Below are positions 21,791 through 33,684 of a DNA stretch of 64,000 nucleotides, piece by piece. The notes under the pieces are model-generated. The model had not been told where the DNA came from. It was given only the letters and a program-made list of their open reading frames with translations, and searched no databases. Made by a program: the position numbers and the translations under genes. This DNA is from Acanthosoma haemorrhoidale (taxonomy: Eukaryota > Arthropoda > Insecta > Hemiptera > Acanthosomatidae). The stretch's first letter is position 1, and each line of letters opens with the position of its first letter. The stretch lies in NCBI GenBank assembly GCA_930367205.1, contig OV884011.1, positions 120,587,866 to 120,651,865 of the forward strand. The letters run 5' to 3'.

Positions 21791-24700
21791 AAATCGTTGT
21801 TTGTATATTTTAACTCGGAGAGCAAAGCAACCGGAAGAGCCCAGGAGTCACCCCAGTCCCAAATGCCAGGAGGTGGTAATAGATAGTCCTTTATAATACC
21901 TCAAGTATGATCATAAGATGTAGATAAAAACCGTCTAATCCCCCAACCTTAGATACATCTATGATTAAAATTATTAAAAACACCTTTTCATCTATGTTTT
22001 ATTCTTACCGAAGAATCCAAAATTATATTTATCCAATTCTTTTAGAGAATTAATTGCAAGAAGTAAGTATTTACTTATTAATATTAATAAGTGAATATTA
22101 TTAATTGACATTTTTCAATTCATCTACGATATTTAGAACAAACGTATTGACCTGCACTATTTCATTTTGATGTTTATACTTTACGTGAAGTCTTGTAGTT
22201 TATATTTTTGTTCAGCGTTTATTAATGTCTTCCTAATGTGTATTCCTAATGATCTATGTTGTCATAAGTTCTATTAGTTATTTATTATTTTAAAGACTGT
22301 CTCATACCTGAGGTGACAAATTTTAGGTTAATATTGTTGTTTCAAACAACTATATGGTTTTAATAAGCTAACAGCTTTGAAGAAACATCTCACGAAAATT
22401 AACCACTTCTACATCATGTTAAAATAGCGATTTTTTTTTTCAAACGTTTATCTTGTGCATTAGGGCTTGAAGCTCTTCATGTCCTACATTCAGCAACGTC
22501 AAGGGTCGGCAAGACGTTGCAATTTACAAGGAGGCAACAACCATCGCCAGTTTTCATTAACAATATCTAAACCCTCCCGAGAAACTTTATTTTTAACGAG
22601 TTAAGATATTTACTTGGGATGCCTGATATCAAAAACTGGCCTTTCGCCGACCACTTTGTTAAAGTGAGTGGTAAAATTAATCTTACCTTCAGATTCGCAC
22701 AGAGAGGATAAACCCCTAGAGGGTTGAAGTGAGAGGTCTCCATAACAGCACCATGTCTGATGACCCACCCGGCTGATAATGCTTGCGACAATTCCTGATT
22801 TTTAATAACAAGCATCATAATTCATATGTATCTTTTAGCATCTTAGTATAATTATATTACATTAAAGGAATTGAAACGTTTTTTGGGAGATCGACTTTGT
22901 GTCTGATAAAAAAAAAAGTTTTTTTTCGTAATACGTTTCAACATGTAATGTACGTCTGCATCAGGACCTTGCGTTGGAAGGAGGAAGGTGTTGACTGTTT
23001 AAAACGTATAAGTGAAATGAATTGATATTCACTCAGTACCTACTAGGATGGCGAAACATTACTAACACATGAAAACGCAACTTCTCTTTTCCGTCAGTCC
23101 AAAAGCGAGCTTCCAACATACGCTTCAACTCATTTATGTACTCAGTTTTTACAATTGACTTACAAGAGATCTAAAACATATTCATATATGGTTTTCCAGG
23201 CATGTTTCAGACAAAATAGAGCAACGAATATCATAATAGTTTCCCGGTCAGGTAAATATTTTCTGGAGCGAAGGAAATGCTTTCCTTAGAAGGAGACTAA
23301 TTTTAATTTAATGGGACCCACTTGAAAATTGACAAAGGTATTAATGAGTATTATAAGAGCCTAGATAACGATTTCTCCTTATTAAGGATTCTCTTTAACT
23401 AGGGTCTATATTATTTAATATGATCTACATCTAGATTATTACAATCGATTGTGTGTATATTGCTATATAATAGTTTATATTATAAATAATAACAAAATCT
23501 TTGTTAATTTTTTAACAACTGTATATACGCAATATAAATACCAATAATGATATTGGTTATGTGGTTAACACAAACCCACTATATGTTTATTATCAGCTGC
23601 TTAAGAAAAAAAAATTGTTGTTGGCAAAAACTAATAAAAACACAAGTAAATAACCAAATGAAGATTAACATAAATAGCAATTAATTGATAGATGAAAAAA
23701 TAATACATTAAAATAAGTTAGATTATCGATATTTTAACATGACGTACTGCACTATTGTAATAAAACCTGTTTAGTTCTCTTGTTAATCTAAAATTTGGAT
23801 GTATATTTAGTATAAATTCCTATTTCTTAGAGGAGTTGTGGGTAATTGTCAAAAAAAAATTATTTTTAATGTGTCAAAATTGTATAATTAAAATAATTCT
23901 TAAGAAAAATAAAAATAAGGAACGTTCACCTTATCTGATAACGGTCAACCTTACCACAGAGTAACCTGCTTAAAACTCCCAAGTGATACTTTGTTACTTC
24001 GAGTACGACCATGTACCTAGTGTTTATGTTTAATTAAAAGTGTTACATTTCTAGTTGGTGTTATTATTATTCCCAATTAGCAATAATGCATAATTCGTCT
24101 TGCATCTTTTCAATTCTGGTGTAGTTTAATTATTTATTAAACTATTAAATTAAAAGGTTAATTATTTATGAGTCAGAGACATTTATGTTGTCCCTCTCAT
24201 ATCGGACGAATTACAGGTTTGTACAGGATTAATTTCTTTTTTTGGAGAAAGTTGAAATATATGGATATATTTCGTACATTGTTGCTTGAGGTTTTTTTTT
24301 AATTTTAATTTGACATGTTGGGTAAGTCAATTTTTCGTCTATGTGTTCTCCTAGTTATCGTATGTTATTGGAAATGGGAATATAGTTAATGACGTTACTT
24401 ACCGGTTCATAGTTTCTGTTGATAGTTAAAAATGTCAGATTATCTGTAGGTTAATACCCCTTCCAAGGCAGATTTGGAATGCTTGGTTTTTTCAGCTAGG
24501 CCACCGTCAAATAAAATCCCCACCCCCTCTCCTGTCATTTAATTGAGCACAAACAGTAGGTCACCAAATTCTGAAACCTGGGCTCAGCCCCGTCAGCCAC
24601 CAAGATGTCATTCGTATTTTTATTAATGTGTTGTGAATCAGATCAAAATTTAACTAAAAGAATCTCTATGAACCATAATTTTCTAATGAGACATGCGTAA

Positions 24701-25262
24701 AGCATGAAATGAATGGAATTCAATTCAAAACCTTTCCTTCAGCAGGTTATGAACATAAAATGATATATTTTGAGACTGAAAAGGTGCCAATAAGCCAGGA
24801 GATATGACTTTTTATGTAGTTTTAAAAAAGGTATCGATTTGGCATTAAAAAAAAAGGTAATAAATTAGGAAAAATACCGTCTTTATACCTCCACGTGGCA
24901 GAGGTACCTCGCAAGGGCGATATATTCAGTTTATCATGGCTATTCGGCTCGCTATCACTGCTCTTCTTGAATCTGATAAGAAAACTATTATTTTCTGTGA
25001 ACTGATGTAAAATAATAACTGTGTATATCAAATGATATAGGCCATCAAACTATTTTAGGACTGATGATTTTATTATTTATTCGAACACATTGCAAAGCAA
25101 TATATTTTTCTTTATACCCTGAATAAAAAAAAAAATAACTTATAAGGAATTCTATTGTAAGATATTTATTTGAAAAATGATCATTTTCTTGTACAGTATC
25201 ATTATTGGGGATGTGAGAATTCATTCTATGAACAATTCATATTTACAGCAACATTCGCACAA
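21791..25262. other. AT-rich intergenic sequence, no gene seen
   Basis: About 3.5 kb of AT-rich DNA with A/T homopolymers and short frames. I searched both strands for recognisable domains and found none. Confidence 0.5.
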
Positions 25263-25554
25263 TTACAATATATATGTGTATATATTTTATACATAATTTA
25301 TTTTTTAAGCAGAACTTTATCTTTTTTTTCACAGTTATTTAATTTTCTATTTTTAATTCGTTATAAATATACTTGCTTGAGGGTTCTTGTCTGATTGTAT
25401 TTTATTGTTAGATATTTTACGTACACCGATCATAAATTTAGTGTGGACTGATAACAAGGAAATGATCATCGGGTTAGCTAATATCGATTGTTAGGTTAGG
25501 GCCAGTCTAACTTTGGAAACCAACCTCGCCAAATATTTGTAAAAAAATTAATAT
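25263..25554. repeat. Unclassified 290-bp repeat, copy 2
   Basis: Near-identical partner of 18613-18904, in the same orientation. It starts after AATTACAATA and ends at GTAAAAAAATTAATA; the right flank then becomes a different AT-rich run. Confidence 0.8.
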
Positions 25555-26196
25555 ATATAAATATCATATATAAAAATTAATATATAAACATAGACATCCT
25601 GTCCAGTATATCCTTTAATACTTTAATTATCCCTATTGTAACTGTTCGACCTAATTTAGTTCGATCAATTTGCATCTACACATAAAAACCATCAACAATT
25701 CACAATTAATCAAATTATTTCAAAGGAATGTTTTTACTATTCGAAGATCATGTGTTTATTATTTACATTTTTAAAGAATAACCTAGCCAGGGAATGAGAA
25801 TTTTAATAATTGGATTTTTTAATTTATTTATTATGATGCACATGTAACCAGCATACGTAACTTTTATTGCTTGAAATAAGGAGAACGTTTTTATAAGATT
25901 AGTATTAATGTGTGCCATGTGTAGATGCTGCTTGAAAATGAATTGAATTAGTTCAAAAAGTCGCTGTAAAATTAAATGGATGATAAAAGGAATTTTTTTA
26001 CCATCGACTAAAAATTGCATCCTTTAAAAATAATTTTAATATTTTTTATTTTAATAAGTAATTTTACAATATGAAATTATATTAGACCTTATAAAATTGA
26101 TTCGCCTGCCTTAGTATCTTAAGATAGTATAATCTGGTATTTGTATCATGTATAATTGAAGAGAAGGATATTTGGGAAGTAAGGAGGTGAAAATTA
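25555..26196. other. AT-rich sequence, nothing recognised
   Basis: Low-complexity TATA-type runs near 25555-25590, then AT-rich sequence with short frames only. Confidence 0.5.
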
Positions 26197-26610
26197 AAGG
26201 AGGATTAGACGCTTCTGATGTCTTCAACAACAATCTTTATTGTGCAATAATTACAATCTGCCTTTTATAAGGCAATAATAATACAGATAAATGATCTCAT
26301 TCATACCATGCTTCTGATGTCTGAAAAGAACTCTAAAATAACCAATAAAGTCTATATTGAACTGACAGAACACTACATGTTGCTTTCTCGCGTATCTTAG
26401 AACCTCTCTATTTGTCTGGTCAAACTGCAGTTTACTGTCAATCGTAATAAAGAGGTGTCCTTCACTGATATAAGGGTACTCATAGGTACGAACATGGCAT
26501 GAACACTCTATACAGGGGATTTCCACCAAAAAATCACTCCCTTCAATTTAACCTTCTTCTAATAAATAAATTTAGTTTTAGGGTAAAAATATCATTGCAT
26601 TACGAATGAC
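26197..26610 (-). repeat. Retroelement 3' region with AATAAA-type tail
   Basis: Read on the minus strand, it ends GCAGATTGTAATTATTGC followed by ACAATAAAG (26232-26270), a typical LINE 3' end. The segment ATGGTATGAATGAGATCATTTATC precedes the tail and recurs in pieces at 33066-33131 and 33615-33684. The upstream part aligns with 10095-10410. A 92-codon frame spans it but shows no known domain. A 30-base piece at 26197-26226 recurs inverted at 27970-28004. Confidence 0.5.
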
Positions 26611-29103
26611 TGTGGCCATGAGATATTACATTTTCTAGAAAATAAAAAACATTGGTTACCCTCCACAAAGAGTACCGATTGTAGTTACTACTTCCCAACA
26701 TTACGTTTCTTAGTTCAAATCATTGGACAAAATCTACACACCTTAAAAATACCTTAGGACTAAAGTTAAAGCAGTTAAACTTTCTCGGGCCACGAACTTG
26801 TTTTTAATGCCTCTATTTCTCATGCTCTGTCTAGTCTATTCTGCACAAGAAGGGCTATGAAGTTTATTACGCTTCCGTGAATAGAAGTAGATGACAGTCG
26901 ATAGATAACCATTTTTCCCTTAAATATAAAGCCGTAAAAACGAGATAAAAAGAGAGAGAGGGGAGGTAGTGAAAGAGAGAGAGATAGTTTTAACCTTTAT
27001 TGTGCTTATCACATCCTCACAACCTATATCTCGTTTTCTGACAATTCTCGTATATATTCGCAATTTTCACGGACTAAATATTTATAGTTTAAATATATAT
27101 ACACAAAACTATGTAATTAATATCAATTTATATGGTCAGCAAGAGTTTTCTTTATTAAAGCATTTTATGATGATTGTCATACACCTAACGATAAAATATT
27201 TATTAATGTTACCTTGTTTTAAGCAGCTAACAGCCACACTTCTTCCTGATTTTTTCTACGTTTCTTCTTTTTTTGTGATTAATAAAATATTTGCAAAACT
27301 AATTATATAATATTCTCTACATTCTGAGGTAGTTTTTGAGTATTGATCTGCAGTACCAATAAAATAGCGTGATACGGTACCCTTCGAAAAGTAACTATAT
27401 TAATGTAATGTAAGACATTTAATTGCTCTATAATGCTGATGCTGAGATTATTACCTGATATGAGAGTAGAAAAAGACTAAGAGCACAAATATATGCGTTG
27501 GGATTATATTGGGGTAAGGATTTCCTGATAGTTTACAACTCTGCTGTTCCGTAGCTACATACTCAAATAAAGTAAAAAGTCAGTGGCTAAAAAGTAAATT
27601 TTAAAATACGGAACAAAGTTCATTACACAATACGCGAAGGCCTCAATTGATGACAAATATGCTGTATTGTGGTTAGGACAGAGGGAGATTTTTAGGTTCA
27701 AAACAAATTTATGTATTTGAAATAGGTTAATTCAAAAGAGCAAGATTTTGGTTGAAATTCCCCGTTTAAAAGTTTTTATTGCTTGTGCAGGTACATTCGG
27801 ATCACTCTAAGGATTTTTATGGACACCTGAGGTTGGTAGGTGTACATACTTGCACTGTTCTATGTGGCTTGGAACTTTGGTTCAGAGCACACATTGATTC
27901 CCTGAAGCAATTTTGTTGTGCTCCTTCAGTACAAGTAAACCTTTTCCTAAGTGTTTATTTTCAACTGGGATTCAGACATCAAAAGCGTCTAATCCTCCTT
28001 TTATCACTCATTCCCTTGCTTCATACACATTCTTCTATCCAATATTACCACTATAGATCCTCAGATGCGAAATTACTCTTCAAATTATCACGCATATATA
28101 TTGTATCATTTTTTTTCTTCATATCCCCTTATTATAAATTATGGAAATCAGTATATATATTTTATTATGACTAAGTAATAATAAATACTTAACTAAACCC
28201 TAAAAAAACTAAATCTCTTCCTTCAAAGAAGGTTTATATTGCAACTAGGAAAACATTGTTTCGGAATTTTGTTTATTACAAACCAACCAGTCTTTAGCTT
28301 TAGTACCAATCAGTATAGCCGAACTTGAAGTGAGGTTTTCTTTTTTTTTCAATGACTAAAATTCCTTTTTTTTCTCTGTCAAAAATTTCAGTTTAAAGAT
28401 GTTAAAGGGAATAATAATGTTCCCTGATTTATTTTATTAAATCATCAAACAAAAACATGAGGTTTGATATTTTTAGGTGAATATTATTGAAATATAGAAG
28501 TAATTAAAATTCATTTTTTTATGTTGGTTAATTTGAATTCATTTGTATCATATTAGTAAATTTAAATAAACGATTTTAAATCAGTAAACCCTGTACCAAT
28601 GGAGACGCCTTGCAGCTAGCTATACACACCCTTCAAAACCGTACGGTCGTGCAGGCTGATATTCCTCGTACAATCGGCTATTCTAGGCGTATTAGGTCTT
28701 GTTCGTCAATTCTCAACATTTTCGAGATTGAAGAATGCTTTACACGTTTAGATATATGTCAAAACAAAATTTTATTTTAAAATTTGAGTTTTTAAATGTT
28801 TTAGTACACAACGAAATAATACATGTGGGTATAAAAAAAAGTCATTATAATAAAATGAAACCCAAATCCACTTCATATATTTTTTTTTTTAACACCCATG
28901 AATCATGGTAATATGCAGTCTAGTAAAATAGATAAATTTGTAGCGAAGGAATTTAAAGTAAAAAATAGGTTCTAAAACATATACTACAATTGTTAGAGGA
29001 ATCGCCTACTTTGCTATCATCCAATTAAAAAAACCCATTAAATGGCACGAGTTTGAAGGTAAAATTCATACAATTTCAAGAGCTTTTAAATTTAATGTAT
29101 TTA
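26611..29103. other. AT-rich intergenic sequence, no gene seen
   Basis: Includes an imperfect (AG)n run at 26949-26987. At 27970-28004 a piece of the repeat at 26197 occurs in reverse orientation. The open frames at 26969-27310 and 27779-28174 are AT-driven and match nothing. Confidence 0.45.
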
Positions 29104-29126
29104 GGTTGGCAAGAAAGTAATTTCGG
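29104..29126 (+). repeat. mariner left terminal inverted repeat
   Basis: Begins GGTTGGCAAGAAAGTAATTT directly after the TA target and mirrors 30365-30388. Confidence 0.85.
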
Positions 29127-29179
29127 TTTTTTAGTTTCAAAAACTCAATTTTTTCTATTCAAAAAATTTACTTTAATCA

Positions 29180-30220
29180 GTCAAATATCTTCCATTCTGT
29201 TCGATGACCTTTTGCCATTTTTCTGGTAACTTCATGACCACGCGCTCATAGAACTTCTGGTCCTTATCAGAATAAAACTCAAGTGGGATTTGAGGTCATC
29301 GTTATTACTGAAAATTTTTACTATTTAAGAAGTCTTGTAAAATTCGAAATTAATGATATTCCGATGGTGCAAGGTCGGGGTTGTACGGAGGGATGCGACA
29401 TCTCTTCCCAACCAAGCTCCTATAGTTTCGTACGTGTTGCTGAAGATGTTAGATCAAAAGCTTCGCATTGTCGTGGTGGAACAGGATTCCTTTGCGATTT
29501 ACCAATTTCGGCCTTTTCTGTTTGATTGCTTCCTCCAATTTCATAAGTTTTGGCAGTAAAAATCTTAGTTGATTGTTCAGGTATTTGGAAGCAGGTCAAA
29601 ATACACAACAGCTTTGTGATCCCACCAAATTGACAGCATCATCTTTTTCTGATGCAATTCAGCTTTCGATATTGTTTGTGCTGGTTCATCATGGACCATG
29701 ATCTTTTTCAATTAACGTTCTTCTAGACGATACATTTTTCATCGCCAGTGATAATTCGTTTCAAAAAAGGGTCGATTGCATTACGTTTGAAATGTGTATC
29801 ACAAATATTGATTCGTTGTGTTAGGTGAATTTCTTTCAATTCGTGCGGAACCCAAATATCGAGCTTCTTAACGAGACCAAGATGTCTTATATGATTTTCA
29901 ATCGTTGTGTCTGATACATTTCACAGTTTTGCAATGTCTCGCACAGTTATATGACGATTCGATTCAATTATGGCTTTCATTTTGTCATCAAGATCTTCAG
30001 AAGGTCGACCAGAACGTCGGTCATCTTTCAGTGAAAAATCTCCAAAACAAAATTTTTTAAACCAATTCTGACACGTGCGTTCTGTTATAGTCAACGCCAA
30101 ACATATATCTTTGTGAGCCTCAGCCGCTTTTTTGCCTTTATGAAAATAAAAAAGTAAAAAGTGTCTAAAATGCTTATTTTTGCTTTTGCACTCCATGTTA
30201 AAACTGACAGTTGTAAACAA
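29180..30220 (-). pseudogene. mariner transposase, interrupted
   Basis: The start codes for a mariner helix-turn-helix N-terminus (30220 to 29921) with KAAEAHKDI and the SGRPSE linker. An in-frame TGA lies just after DIAKL (about 29922). Beyond it, in pieces, are the GDEK motif with the first catalytic D, the SIWWDHKAVVY motif with the second, and the HHDNA motif with the third, as expected for a D,D34D enzyme. The terminal FYERVVMKLPEKWQK element is also visible, with further stops and frame changes on the way. All catalytic landmarks survive, yet no full protein can be made. It is a non-autonomous relic that could move only with a helper transposase. Confidence 0.88.
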
Positions 30221-30364
30221 AATTACACGGAATTTCTTTCTATAGCAACCTAAAGCTATCGACTACCATCTCAAAACTAAAAAATTCTATCTATCTCAAA
30301 AGAAAAAATTCTAACATTGACAAAATAATATCGAAACATACATAACGCTATCTACTGATGCAAA

Positions 30365-30388
30365 CCGAAATCACTTTCTTGCCAACCC
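30365..30388 (-). repeat. mariner right terminal inverted repeat
   Basis: ACCGAAATCACTTTCTTGCC then AACCC, complementary to the left end and followed by the TA target. Confidence 0.85.
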
Positions 30389-31419
30389 TAAAAAAAAATG
30401 CAGAAATCACATAATTGACTTATAATTTTCTGCTAAGATTAAAATTTATAATGTCTATTAAATGTAAAATAAAATTAACAATCAATCTTCAATCAATATA
30501 AACGCATTCTTGGAAATTGTAATACTAAATTTTCAATAAAGTGAGAACAACCAAGGGCTTTCACGTTATATTTTTTTGTAATTTTTCATTCGTTCTCAAA
30601 AACAAAAAAAGCATCAGGAAACTGAATCGAAGGACAAATGAAAAGTCAATTTCAGGATGGGTACCTATTATAATTTTGGTAATAATTATATGGGCTTATT
30701 GTTACTCATATGCATATTTGCAGTAGTATCAATACTACCTATTACTGCTGGCCTCAAGAAATATAGAGCAAGCTTTCCATTGAAATGAAATAACTCAATC
30801 CAATGGCGTTGCTAGAATTCAAAATAGAGGGTAGTATACCAGATCCCCCGAAATCCATAAGTTTTGACCATGCTTCTCAGGTGTATAAAAATAAATACAA
30901 TTTATTCAAATGACGGGTATGAACATTTTACAAGGTAATTGCTCGCCATAGTTATTTACATTGTATTTAAGTGTTTTAAGGTATTCAGTAAGTTTAATGT
31001 TTTACTGGTTTTATTTACCATCTTTGAGCTAGAGGGTGCTTGGTGGAAGATAGTTCAGTGCTCGTATCGTGGCGACTGCCAACAGAGATTGCTCGGTATG
31101 AAAGTGATCTCTTAAACGTCTTAAACCACTCACATCCTACTTCCAATGCATATAAGAACTGATGTCGAAACATCGTCCATTAAAATCTATCACATTTCTT
31201 TTCTTTCATCAGCCTATGCCAGTACCCCCTACGAATAAATTTATGGTTACCTATGACGGTTTATATGGCTAAAAAGACACTCAGACACATGCGGCATGGA
31301 ATACAAGGGATTATGCTTTTGGAACAAAAATGAATCTCTATAAATCACCGCTCAAAGTTGAAAACAGATGTATTTTTGAGGTGTTAGCTGTTCAATTCAA
31401 AGGGTCCTATATACCGGCA
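30389..31419. other. Unassigned sequence
   Basis: AT-rich, with a slightly more balanced patch at 31030-31140. Nothing recognised. Confidence 0.45.
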
Positions 31420-31760
31420 TACCAGACGCTCCCGCTGGCAACACTGAAGAATCGCCGACACAAAGGCCGTGATTAGCGAATTGGAAGCGGCGAGCAATTG
31501 GTTTACTTATCAGAGAGCGGAGTCAGCGGCAGAGGCCTGAGTGAGTGGCAAAGAGCTACAAAAGCGGTCATTACAAAGAGGAAGTGGGACCCCTGAGCTC
31601 CATTAGATCTGCCATTGTTCTGGCACCTCTCCCCGACCCCAGTCAGCCTGTTCACCTGGCACAAATTGCTCTCCGTCTGCGCCTCTTCATTCCGCCCCTG
31701 TTGGTTTTCATTGCTCACTTTTAATTTCCTCATTTCGTGGCCCGGGGGGTGCGCTAAGTG
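31420..31760. other. GC-rich, complex non-repetitive block; candidate regulatory or exonic DNA
   Basis: About 340 bases of balanced, high-complexity sequence in otherwise AT-rich DNA, ending in GGCCCGGGGGGTGCGC (31739-31754). It has no simple repeats and no retroelement motif. Open frames are at most 76 codons and match nothing. AT-rich cores such as GATTAGCGAATTGG and CACTTTTAATTTCC sit inside it. It could be a CpG-rich promoter or exon, a conserved non-coding element, or an unrecognised repeat. Confidence 0.3.
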
Positions 31761-33065
31761 GCGGCTCAGGTAATGAACCCCTCGACAGACAGCTTAACCT
31801 AATAGCACTTAATCCAGTAGGTTCGAATCAACTTGATAAAGAAACCATTAAAATCACAAATGAGTGGAGACCCTTGTCTTCGCTTTTGGGGACCGTCTAA
31901 AATTCGTTACAACAATTATGAGATAAATTCATTCAGTAAGTATACAACTCAAAGTATACAAAACAAAACTCCGTACCACTGTACACGGGAATACTACTAT
32001 TAGTGCAACGTTGTTATTACGCAAGGTAACAAAAGTTAACTTGTTAGTCTACTATTGTAGTTCAACTTTGTTGGGGATATTGACGTAGTATGCTTTGTTA
32101 TTTGAATGGATACCAATCTGAATCAGGATAATACACGCCCTAGATTGCACGAAATTACAATTTCTATTTGTGTGGCCCGTTCTCTTTGTGCATCTTGTCA
32201 AAGCTACCAATTATTGTCTTCTTGAGAACATTCCAGGCTTAAATTAGTTTTGTATAAATATTTCTTGGTTCTTATCCGTAAACTAAATACTGGCGATTCC
32301 TGGTGCGCATTGATTATCTTCTTTCTTAAATTGAAAGAGAAATTACAGATATTCATTAATTTAAATAACCAGGCAACCAGCTCAAAATAAGACCTATACT
32401 AAGGTAAGTAATACGATCTTCAGGAAATCGTCTGCTAGAATATAAGCTTTTGACAGTTTATTATTATATGCTTATAGTTATGATTGCGAAAATAATAATA
32501 AAAAGACTAACAAATTCTGTTACTAAATAAAAATTCCTCGCCACAGTAAGGTTTATTAAACAAAAACCTTTTTGACAGCTCTAAGCTGCCATTTTTAGTG
32601 GCCAAAATAAAAGTGATTTGATTAACACATCCATCGATGTTTACAGATTGCTGATGCGCATACAGAAAAAAACAAAAGCAGCAATAAATAAAAATTAATA
32701 ATGATACCTTTATAAAAATATATTTAAGGGTAAAAAACTGCACATAAAATTTATTTACTATTATTATATTATTAATATTATAATATATTACTATTATACT
32801 ATTATTATATTTATTACAAGATCAGAAATGGTCCATACTATAAAAAACTTACGTAATATGGGTAATTATTATAAGTACTATAAAAAGATACTATAAGTAT
32901 TAGCCAACTATCTTTGCATATACGTTCAATCGCGTAAAACAGCTTTGTGATTTTTCATAACACTAAAATACTTATAGACTCTAGAATATGAAAAAAACGT
33001 CTTCGTTAGGAAAAATGGCTTGTAACATTTTGCCATCTGAGCATAGAACTATATCTTGAAATAAT
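31761..33065. other. AT-rich sequence, nothing recognised
   Basis: Includes a TTA/ATT-rich low-complexity stretch at 32757-32817. No gene is supported. Confidence 0.5.
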
Positions 33066-33131
33066 TCTTTATTGTGCTAAAATTACAATCTGCTTTATTA
33101 GGCAATAAGTAATTGAGATAAATGTTCTCAT
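33066..33131 (-). repeat. Retroelement 3'-tail fragment
   Basis: TTTATTGTGCTAAAATTACA, TCTGC, then GGCAATAAGTAATTGAGATAA: the complement is the same 3' tail seen at 26232-26309. The opposite orientation of this motif occurs 480 bases away at 33615-33684. Confidence 0.5.
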
Positions 33132-33614
33132 AGCACTATATCAGACATGGCAAGCAAGCAGCTATTACAAAGTAGGGCTGGATGTGGCAAGACATTTCTC
33201 GCATTGGAGTCGCGTAGCAGTCTCATGGCAGCTCAAGGTAAGAGTGGGAACCTTTAGATAAATAATTACCGGGTTAGTTTAGTATCTGCTTTAATGATGC
33301 CCAATTAAATAATTGACTACATAGAAGGTCCTTAGAAAGCACGTTTATTGTAAAAACAATAAAAACTTTTATTGGGTATTCCGAGAGACTCATGCACTGT
33401 AGGGTTGCTACAAACGTCAATAAAACTTTATTTTAAGTTCATAGCCTAATTCAATCCATTATTTACAATAAAAGCATAAACATGTTTGTAGGCAACATTT
33501 ACCTCAAGCAACAGCGGAAGAGGTTCTATTTCGTGCTCGTGTGACCTCCATAGAATTTTTCATAAGACACTAAATGATTGTTTATTGTTCTTAGGGTCAG
33601 GTGTGTTGTAAATT

Positions 33615-33684
33615 GGTATGAGTTAGTTATAAATGAGATCATTTATCACAATTACTTATAGCCCAACCAGGCAGATTGTAATTT
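33615..33684 (+). repeat. Retroelement 3'-tail fragment, inverted copy
   Basis: GGTATGAGTTAGTTATAAAT, GAGATCATTTATCACAATTA then GGCAGATTGTAATTT is the plus-strand version of the tail at 33066-33131 and 26232-26309. The two nearby copies form an inverted pair. Confidence 0.5.

Larger units (their letters stand above)
29104..30388 (-). mobile_element. Full-length mariner transposon, decayed
   Basis: The element is 1285 bases long, the usual mariner size. It is flanked by TA on both sides (29102-29103 and 30389-30390). The ends are inverted repeats of about 23 bases: GGTTGGCAAGAAAGTAATTT on the left matches the complement of the right end, except for one extra G at the tip and one A/G difference. 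The transposase is on the minus strand but broken. The well-kept TIRs with a broken gene suggest moderate age. Confidence 0.9.

Noticed and set aside
27779..28174. 131-codon open frame on the plus strand
   Set aside because: AT-driven, leucine/histidine-rich, no domain resemblance, and it overlaps an inverted fragment of a dispersed repeat.
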